A stretch of 13,240 nt of DNA from Clostridiaceae bacterium (lineage in GTDB: Bacteria > Bacillota > Clostridia > Lachnospirales > Lachnospiraceae). Shown piece by piece: positions 6,861 through 12,390 of the stretch. The notes under the pieces are model-generated. The model did not search any database. It was not told the origin of the DNA and saw nothing but the letters and a program-made list of their open reading frames with translations. The stretch's first letter is position 1, and each line of letters begins with the position of its first letter. The stretch covers positions 1 through 13,240 of the forward strand of contig JAGZXV010000166.1 of assembly GCA_018378255.1 (NCBI GenBank), in the 5' to 3' direction. Made by a program: the position numbers and the translations under genes.

Positions 6861-8546
6861 ATGAGAAGAAGGTTTATTATACAAAATTTGATCACATATA
6901 TCAGTTTATTTACACTGCCGGTAATAGTGCTTGGAATTATCATTATGATCGGCAGTTATAAAATTGACAGCAGAAATATTGAAGAACAGATGACTGGCTC
7001 TCTTACATTATGTGAAGATACGTTTCGGGATATGGAGAATCAGGCGGATGCGCTGAACCGGTATCTGGTTGAAAGCGGTCAGATGGCTTTTTTTTACCAG
7101 ATCTTTATTAAGGAAAAGGTAGATTATGCCTCTCATCTGGCAATTAAACATATAGGCTCTTATCTGATATCCGAAACTGCTACAAATCCTGATATCGCCT
7201 CCGTATACTTTTACATTGACAACCAGCTTGAGAGAGTGATCACCTCGGAAAACACAATAATCCAGCTAAAGTCTATGGGAGACCGGGAGTGGGTGAAGGA
7301 ATTTGGGAACATGAAAGCCGGTGAGAAAAAGATGGTTTTAAGAAATATTGTAAAAGACCGGTATTCTCCCCAAACAGAGGTGCTGAGTCTGTTTCTGAAA
7401 TTTTCCTCATGGAATGGCGGAATTGTGATAAATTACAGGAAACAGGCCATAGAGGAACGGCTGTCGCAGTATTTATTTTATGAAGACCAGCATATCGTTG
7501 TCCAGAACAGCCGGGGAGAAGTGGTCTTGTCTGGTGGAACTGGCGCTATACCTCCGGCGTCGTCAGATTATCCGAAATATTTTGTAAAAAAACAGAATTA
7601 TGAGCCGTTTCAGATGGAATTCACAACATTTTGCAAGCGGAATCTAAGATTTGGTTTTTTATCAAATGTGTGGACTGTGACCATGCTGGTATTAGTGACG
7701 GTATTGAGTTCCGTAATTTTAGCATATTACCGTTCTATCTATTCCTATAAACAGCTGCACAGTATTTTCGATATATTTGATAAGGCTGAAAAAAATGAGG
7801 CGCTGCCGGAGATAAGAAGAAGCAGGAATGATTTGTATTCTACGGTGTTGAATAACCTGATTTATGTATTTATTGAGAATAGAACTCATGTTGAAAAACT
7901 GCGGGAAAGCGAATACAGACAGATTTTGGCAGAAGAGGCGGCTCTTCAATATCAGATCAGCCCTCATTTTTTATTTAATACTATTCAGGCCATTAATTAT
8001 GAAATTCTTGAGATGAACCATAGCAGGTATACAAATACTAATCTGATGCTGGAAAATCTGTCGGATATATTGAGATACTCGCTGGGAAAACCGTGGGAAA
8101 GGGTTCAGTTGAAGAGCGAAATCGAGGTATGTGAGAAATATATTGATATACAGTGCATGAGATATAATAAAAAGATTCAGGTAAAGTGGCTGATCGATGA
8201 AGAAATAAAAGATGTTATGGTGCCCAAGATGATTCTTCAGCCGATCCTGGAAAATTCCATATCCCATGGACTGCGTTTTAAGGATGAAAAGTGCTGGATC
8301 TATGTAAAAGGAAACAGAGAAGGAAAGAAAATACAGTTTAGCATTATGGATAACGGAAGTGGAATAGATGAGGATAGACTGGAGGAAATCCGTTTAGAAT
8401 TGTCCGGAAAACAAATGAATTATAAAGACAGCCACATTGGCCTTTATAATGTAAATCAAAGGCTAAAGCTGGAATACCAGAATTTTGAGGGAATCCGCAT
8501 CAGTTCGAAACAAGGGCTGGGAACGGTAGTCTCCTTTTGTATTTGA
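6861..8546 (+). CDS. YesM-type membrane sensor histidine kinase
   Basis: A 561-residue kinase of the His_kinase/HATPase_c (YesM, LytS-like) class. A first membrane helix lies near residues 9-31, an extracytoplasmic sensor region of about 230 residues follows, and a second helix is near 266-290. A linker resembling a degenerate HAMP region then leads to the catalytic part. The phospho-accepting histidine is H369 in QISPHFLFNTIQ; the N-box asparagine is N465 in QPILENSISHG; the G1 box is DNGSGID at 497-503; and a second glycine box is HIGLYNVNQRL. The frame opens earlier at 6753 inside the regulator gene, but AAGGGA at 6850-6855 and the basic-then-hydrophobic N-terminus mark ATG 6861 as the start. 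It likely senses the sugar, directly or through the binding lipoprotein. Confidence 0.94.
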   Translation: MRRRFIIQNLITYISLFTLPVIVLGIIIMIGSYKIDSRNIEEQMTGSLTLCEDTFRDMENQADALNRYLVESGQMAFFYQIFIKEKVDYASHLAIKHIGSYLISETATNPDIASVYFYIDNQLERVITSENTIIQLKSMGDREWVKEFGNMKAGEKKMVLRNIVKDRYSPQTEVLSLFLKFSSWNGGIVINYRKQAIEERLSQYLFYEDQHIVVQNSRGEVVLSGGTGAIPPASSDYPKYFVKKQNYEPFQMEFTTFCKRNLRFGFLSNVWTVTMLVLVTVLSSVILAYYRSIYSYKQLHSIFDIFDKAEKNEALPEIRRSRNDLYSTVLNNLIYVFIENRTHVEKLRESEYRQILAEEAALQYQISPHFLFNTIQAINYEILEMNHSRYTNTNLMLENLSDILRYSLGKPWERVQLKSEIEVCEKYIDIQCMRYNKKIQVKWLIDEEIKDVMVPKMILQPILENSISHGLRFKDEKCWIYVKGNREGKKIQFSIMDNGSGIDEDRLEEIRLELSGKQMNYKDSHIGLYNVNQRLKLEYQNFEGIRISSKQGLGTVVSFCI

Positions 8547-8553
8547 GCGGGGG

Positions 8554-8584
8554 GATGCATCCCATAAGGGATGCATCTCTTTTT
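8554..8584 (+). terminator. Intrinsic terminator after the sensor kinase
   Basis: A perfect 10-bp stem, GATGCATCCC (8554-8563) with GGGATGCATC (8568-8577), has a four-base ATAA loop and is followed by TCTTTTT. It sits 7 bases after the kinase stop. On the opposite strand there is no T run after the stem, so it looks one-directional and would not be a canonical terminator for the convergent minus-strand operon. Confidence 0.93.
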
Positions 8585-8613
8585 GCCAACTGTTGATATT
8601 TCGTACTTTCTGA

Positions 8614-9762
8614 TTACCAATCCTTAACCGCCCCGTCAAACGCCCTCTTCGCCGCATTACTCCCCCGCTCATTAGCAGGATACAGAATTTCGGCATCTTC
8701 CGCCAGTTCAATTCCAATTCCCGGTGCATCGGGGATCATCATGCAGCCGTCTTTATAGGTAAACGGCTGTTTCACCATCTTGTCTTCCTTGCCGTTTAAG
8801 CAGAAGTCAGGCAATTCCTGGATGCCCAGGTTTGGAATGCTGGCACAGATCTGCAGGCATGCGGCGGTCGAAACCGGTCCCAGCGGGTTGTGGGGGATTA
8901 CCAGGACGTCATGGGCCTCTGCAACCGCACAGATTTTCTTGCTGACGGAAATTCCGCCTACCGCGCATACGTCGGGACGGATAAACTGGGCAGCCCGGCG
9001 GCAGAGCAGCATTTCAAATTCTTTCAAGTTGATGTAGCGTTCACCTGTGGCGATGGGAACGGAGATTTTGGATGCGACTTCCGCCATGGAATCGATATTG
9101 TCCGGCCCGATCGGATCTTCCAGAACCATGGGACGATACGGCTCCACAGCTTTGCCAAATGCCACGGCTTCCGGCACAGTCATTCCTCTGTGGGCTTCCA
9201 GAATGAAATCGAAGTCATATCCAACCGCTTCCCGGCAAATCCGCACTTTTTCCAATTCATCATTTATGCGGCTGCTGAAAAATTCGTCCCGGCCTTCATT
9301 TTTCGTTTGAATGGGGCCGTTGACAAATATTTTGGCAGCGGTGAATCCCTGTTTTTTCAGGTTAACATATCCTTGGGCCAGTTCTTCAAGAGATTCGGAT
9401 TTGGACATTACGGATGCATAAACCCGGACTTTGTCCCTGGTTTTTCCGCCCAGGAGTTCGTAAACGGGAACTCCTAATTTTTTGCCCTTGATATCCCATA
9501 ACGCGATATCAATCGCCGATATAGCGCTCATGATAACGGATCCCCGGAAATATACGGAACGCAGGAAATTTTGATTTATATCCTCGATTTTAAACGGATC
9601 TTTTCCTATTAAATAGCTGCTGAATTTTTCAATGGCTGCCGCTGTGGCATTTAAATATCCCCAGTTTCCGGCTTCGCCAAGACCTACAATTCCCTCATCT
9701 GTATACACATGTACAAACAGATAATGTTTTGCATAAATTAATTTGATATCAGTGATTTTCAT
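8614..9762 (-). CDS. Enolase-superfamily sugar-acid dehydratase (mandelate racemase subgroup, DgoD/ManD-like)
   Basis: A 382-residue member of the mandelate racemase/muconate lactonizing enzyme family. The N-terminal capping domain (about 1-115) contains DIALWDIKGKKLGVPVYELLGG. The barrel carries E189-A-H191 at the third strand, E215 (VLEDP), E241 (ATGERY), D264 (RPDVCAVGG) and H291 (IPHNPLGP). This E/E/E metal triad with H191 and an Asp-His pair matches acid-sugar dehydratases such as galactonate or mannonate dehydratase, which turn an aldonate into a 2-keto-3-deoxy acid. The first ligand is Glu where the archetypes I recall have Asp. GGAGGA lies four bases before ATG 9762; an in-frame TTG at 9774 lies upstream of that site and is rejected. 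It is the last gene of a minus-strand operon. The exact substrate cannot be assigned. Confidence 0.9.
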   Translation of the reverse strand: MKITDIKLIYAKHYLFVHVYTDEGIVGLGEAGNWGYLNATAAAIEKFSSYLIGKDPFKIEDINQNFLRSVYFRGSVIMSAISAIDIALWDIKGKKLGVPVYELLGGKTRDKVRVYASVMSKSESLEELAQGYVNLKKQGFTAAKIFVNGPIQTKNEGRDEFFSSRINDELEKVRICREAVGYDFDFILEAHRGMTVPEAVAFGKAVEPYRPMVLEDPIGPDNIDSMAEVASKISVPIATGERYINLKEFEMLLCRRAAQFIRPDVCAVGGISVSKKICAVAEAHDVLVIPHNPLGPVSTAACLQICASIPNLGIQELPDFCLNGKEDKMVKQPFTYKDGCMMIPDAPGIGIELAEDAEILYPANERGSNAAKRAFDGAVKDW

Positions 9763-9766
9763 TGTT

Positions 9767-9772
9767 TCCTCC
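9767..9772 (-). promoter_or_regulatory. Ribosome binding site that fixes the dehydratase start
   Basis: GGAGGA on the minus strand, four bases before the ATG at 9762. The alternative in-frame TTG at 9774 would place this site inside the coding region. Confidence 0.85.
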
Positions 9773-9807
9773 AAATGTGTTTACAAGCGGGCTTGACGCT
9801 CTTTTCT

Positions 9808-10722
9808 TCACCAATTTTCCCGCCGTCCTGAACTGTTACTATAAATAAATGTTTCGTGCAGCTTTAACGCCTCTTTCCACTCCCCGTTTCTGTTAATCGT
9901 AAATCCATGCATGGAGTTTCTGAACCGGCGGGCGGTGACGTTAACTCCGGATGCTGCCAATTTGGCGGCAAAGGCCTCCCCTTCATCCCTGAGGGAATCT
10001 TCCCCGGCTGTTATGACCAGACAGTTGGGAAACGTGCCCAAAACTTCTTCAGATGCCAGAATCGGCGATGCCAGCGGGGAAACTGCCTCTTCCGGCTTCA
10101 TATAAAAGTCCAGGTATAATTTTTCCATCCCGGCCCGGGCCATTTTTCTCTCGTCGCCGTACTGGTCCGGTGCCAGTTTGCAGAATGGATTGATCATTTG
10201 ATTCGCAGGTATATAATCTAGAATCATGGCAGCTGGTTTAAATGCGCGGCTTTCCGCATTTTTAATGCAGGCGGCTGCGATCAGATTGCTGCCTGCGCTG
10301 TGGCCGGCCAAGACGATTCTGCTGGTGTCCACATTTAAACGGTCCGCCTGCGCAAAAGCGTATGCAATGATATCATAACATTCATTCACTGCTGCGGGGA
10401 AGGGATATTCGGGGGCTAAAACGTAATCAACATCCCATACCAGTGATCCGGTACGGTCCGCCATATGGCTGCAGTAGACCTGATCCCTGTCTGCCCGCCC
10501 TTTGATGAAGCCGCCGCCGTGAAAATTGATGAGCATCGGCATTTTTTTACGGGGCTGATTTTCCGGTTTAAATTCGAATACATGAACTTCTTTGTTAGAA
10601 GCGGTTATGTATTTCTCCTCCTGCTTTACGGGCAGCGCGTCCAGTTCTTCCTGCGAAATTACCTGAAAAGCGCCGTGTTTTCTGGCTGCCTGGGCCATTT
10701 CGATTAATTCTTCCCTTGTCAT
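9808..10722 (-). CDS. HSL-family alpha/beta-hydrolase (esterase or lactonase-like)
   Basis: A 304-residue cytoplasmic hydrolase with no signal peptide. The oxyanion-hole motif HGGG is at 68-71, the nucleophile elbow GHSAG has Ser142, and the acid and base of the triad are most likely Asp242 (AGEDSLRDEG) and His272 (SMHGF). The DVDYVLAPEYPFPAAVNE segment is a standard feature of the hormone-sensitive-lipase-like carboxylesterase family. Such enzymes cleave short acyl esters and sometimes lactones. It lies between a transporter and a sugar-acid dehydratase, so removing an acyl group or opening a lactone before dehydration is a reasonable inference. The start at 10722 is chosen for its GGAGG site; ATG 10740 is also in frame but has no ribosome site. 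It begins 22 bases after the permease stop and ends 45 bases before the dehydratase start. Confidence 0.9.
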   Translation of the reverse strand: MTREELIEMAQAARKHGAFQVISQEELDALPVKQEEKYITASNKEVHVFEFKPENQPRKKMPMLINFHGGGFIKGRADRDQVYCSHMADRTGSLVWDVDYVLAPEYPFPAAVNECYDIIAYAFAQADRLNVDTSRIVLAGHSAGSNLIAAACIKNAESRAFKPAAMILDYIPANQMINPFCKLAPDQYGDERKMARAGMEKLYLDFYMKPEEAVSPLASPILASEEVLGTFPNCLVITAGEDSLRDEGEAFAAKLAASGVNVTARRFRNSMHGFTINRNGEWKEALKLHETFIYSNSSGRRENW

Positions 10723-10725
10723 AAG

Positions 10726-10732
10726 TTCCTCC
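10726..10732 (-). promoter_or_regulatory. Ribosome binding site that decides the hydrolase start
   Basis: GGAGGAA on the minus strand, three bases before ATG 10722. The upstream in-frame ATG at 10740 has only an A-rich sequence before it. Using 10722 trims six residues from the longest frame. Confidence 0.7.
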
Positions 10733-10744
10733 AGTCTCATTTGG

Positions 10745-12040
10745 TTAAAATGCGGGGAATACCGTCATAACATAAAAGACATAAACTGCCGTCAGTATAA
10801 TCGTGATCAGCCATCCGCCTTTTATCAGATCTTTTAAATCGTATCCGCCTTCTGCCATAGCCATAGGAATGGCAGGTGTTGCCATTGGGGTAAGAAATGC
10901 GGTAAGGCATCCCACGCTCACGAGAATCATAGGCCCGATTGGATTTGCGCCCAGCGCCTTGCATGCCAGAATACAAATCGGTGTAAATACCTGGATAACA
11001 GCTCTATTTAACATGAACTGAGTGACAATAAATGGAACGATAAAGAATAATGCGCCGATCACATAGCCATTTCTGGTTCCGCCTACAATTATGCTAAGCC
11101 ACTGGCCGATCACGTCGCCTGCACCGGTTTCGCTGAGTGCGCTGCCTAATCCCAAAGCTCCTACAAATAATAATATCATATCTAAAGGAAGAGCGCCCAT
11201 AGCTTCTTTAGAAGAAAGTACGCCGCAAAGAACCATCAGAATACCGCCTATACATGCGATTGTCCAACTGGCAACTCCTAAATCAGCGGAGAAAAACAAT
11301 GCGATAATTGTGGCAAAGAAGATGATAATTCCGGCTGTATCTGAAAACTTAGATAATTCTGTCTTTTTGCCGCCATTCACTTTTTTGCCTGAACTGATAA
11401 TAGGAAGAGTAGGTGTTTTAGGCATGAACTTAGGAGCCATAAAGATCGCCCAGGCGGGGATCAGAATGAGCATAGGCCATTTGGCGAAGAAAAAGTCGGT
11501 TGGTTTGATTACATACCGGCTCATTTCATACGTTGCTAAAAATGCATTGTTCTGGCTGGCCTGTGTGATGGCCGCGTCCGTTGGAAATGTCATACAGCAT
11601 CCGATTGCCACAACAGCAAGCGGAAACATCACCTGGGACGGGCTCACGTCGCTTTCATCACAAAGCGCAGAAACCAGCGGAGCCACGATGGCGAATACCA
11701 CCATAGGGCTGGAAATAAAGTTTGTTAAAATAACAGTTATGATAATGTATCCAAAATAAGCTTTTAAAAATGACCCCCTGGTGATTTTCATTATGAAATC
11801 ACATAAATTATGTACGAATGAAGTGTTGCGAAGCCCGGCAGCTACCATAAACATGCCGGCCATCAGAATGGTATTAGCATTGGAAAAGCCGCTGAGTGCG
11901 GTTGCAGGCTGAAGGCAACCTGTTAAAACCAGCAAAATCATAGATGTCATTGCAGTGACCCACATAGGAACCTTATTTACAATATAAGCGATCAGTGTTA
12001 ATGCAAAAATGATAATGCATATGGTAAGTTGTAAATTCAT
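10745..12040 (-). CDS. SLC13/DASS-type anion permease (CitT-like, ion transporter superfamily)
   Basis: A 431-residue membrane protein with about ten to twelve hydrophobic segments in two pseudo-symmetric halves, split by a hydrophilic Gly/Lys/Ser-rich loop (SGKKVNGGKKTELSKFSD) in the middle. Each half carries a re-entrant-type motif in the position of the SLC13 S-N-T signature: LTNFISSPMVVFAIVAP in the first half and LTPMATPAIPMAMAEGGY in the second. Neither is a classical SNT, so the ligand may differ from plain di- or tricarboxylates. The family imports carboxylates, often with sodium. It is the first gene of the minus-strand operon, with GGAGGATACA just before the ATG. The neighbours suggest a carboxylated sugar derivative as cargo, which is inference only. 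Confidence 0.88.
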   Translation of the reverse strand: MNLQLTICIIIFALTLIAYIVNKVPMWVTAMTSMILLVLTGCLQPATALSGFSNANTILMAGMFMVAAGLRNTSFVHNLCDFIMKITRGSFLKAYFGYIIITVILTNFISSPMVVFAIVAPLVSALCDESDVSPSQVMFPLAVVAIGCCMTFPTDAAITQASQNNAFLATYEMSRYVIKPTDFFFAKWPMLILIPAWAIFMAPKFMPKTPTLPIISSGKKVNGGKKTELSKFSDTAGIIIFFATIIALFFSADLGVASWTIACIGGILMVLCGVLSSKEAMGALPLDMILLFVGALGLGSALSETGAGDVIGQWLSIIVGGTRNGYVIGALFFIVPFIVTQFMLNRAVIQVFTPICILACKALGANPIGPMILVSVGCLTAFLTPMATPAIPMAMAEGGYDLKDLIKGGWLITIILTAVYVFYVMTVFPAF

Positions 12041-12059
12041 TGTATCCTCCTCGTATATG

Positions 12060-12086
12060 TTCGCATTATTTGGCCGGCCGTGCGAA
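12060..12086. repeat. Dyad TTCGCA-15-TGCGAA around GGCCGGCC
   Basis: Six-base arms at 12060-12065 and 12081-12086 flank a loop that contains the palindrome GGCCGGCC at 12072-12079. It lies 10 bases from the minus-strand ribosome site of the permease gene. It could be an operator or a leader hairpin affecting translation. Confidence 0.45.
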
Positions 12087-12228
12087 TTAATAAGGTAAGA
12101 ATACTGGATTTTATATGAGTTGTCGTTGGTAATTTTAACAGTTTCTGCCTGGTTTTTTTAAGATATTTATCAATTTAGTATATATTTTTGAAAAAATTAA
12201 GCTCGTAAATCCAAATAAAATGAACGCA

Positions 12229-12241
12229 TATCGCAGCGATA
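12229..12241. repeat. 13-base palindrome TATCGCAGCGATA
   Basis: Six-base perfect arms around a central A, in the middle of the divergent region. Size and symmetry fit a binding site for a dimeric regulator. AraC-family proteins more often use direct repeats, so a different repressor is possible. Confidence 0.45.
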
Positions 12242-12296
12242 AGATGTCAAAATACCTAAAACACATGGAATATATGATGAATCACCATGCGCTGTC

Positions 12297-12341
12297 ATTA
12301 AAAGATTACCTGAATATTTTACACGTGGAGAATCTTTTGAT
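12297..12341. repeat. Near-perfect 11-base inverted repeat at the regulator promoter
   Basis: ATTAAAAGATT at 12297-12307 and AATCTTTTGAT at 12331-12341 are complementary at 10 of 11 positions. Their centres are 34 bases apart, a little over three helical turns. The right arm ends one base before the extended -10 at 12343, so a protein bound here could block or activate the regulator's own promoter. Confidence 0.55.
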
Positions 12342-12342
12342 A

Positions 12343-12351
12343 TGTTATACT
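12343..12351 (+). promoter_or_regulatory. Extended -10 promoter of the AraC-type regulator
   Basis: TGTTATACT is a TGn-extended -10 about 40 bases before the start codon. TTTACA at 12318-12323 resembles a -35 but is too far (22 bases). An alternative consensus TATAAT lies at 12363-12368 with TTGATA at 12337-12342, spaced 20 bases. Either one is poor in -35, consistent with an activator-dependent or weak promoter. Confidence 0.4.
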
Positions 12352-12390
12352 GAACAAAAGGTTATAATTCCGTTATAAAAGGGGGATTTT

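Larger units (their letters stand above)
12041..12390. other. Divergent control region between the permease operon and the AraC-type regulator
   Basis: This 350-base stretch has no gene. It holds several dyads: TTCGCA/TGCGAA at 12060-12086, TATCGCAGCGATA at 12229-12241, and an 11-bp inverted repeat at 12297-12341. A direct repeat ACACRTGGA occurs at 12261 and 12321, and there is an AT-rich tract at about 12150-12205. For the minus operon I can offer only weak promoter candidates: a TATAAA -10 (minus strand) at 12110-12115 and TATACT (minus strand) at 12177-12182, neither with a convincing -35. The perfect minus-strand TTGACA at 12245-12250 has no -10 at the right distance. Confidence 0.65.

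Noticed and set aside
8890..9477. 195-codon frame antisense to the dehydratase
   Set aside because: It is a shadow of the enolase-superfamily gene, whose catalytic residues are intact on the other strand.
11091..11759. 222-codon frame antisense to the SLC13-type permease
   Set aside because: The opposite strand has a clear membrane transporter in good context. This frame has no ribosome site and no family features.
12245..12250. Perfect minus-strand TTGACA as -35 of the permease operon
   Set aside because: At 16-18 bases downstream the sequence is GC-containing and unlike TATAAT, so there is no usable -10. It is kept only as context for the nearby dyad.
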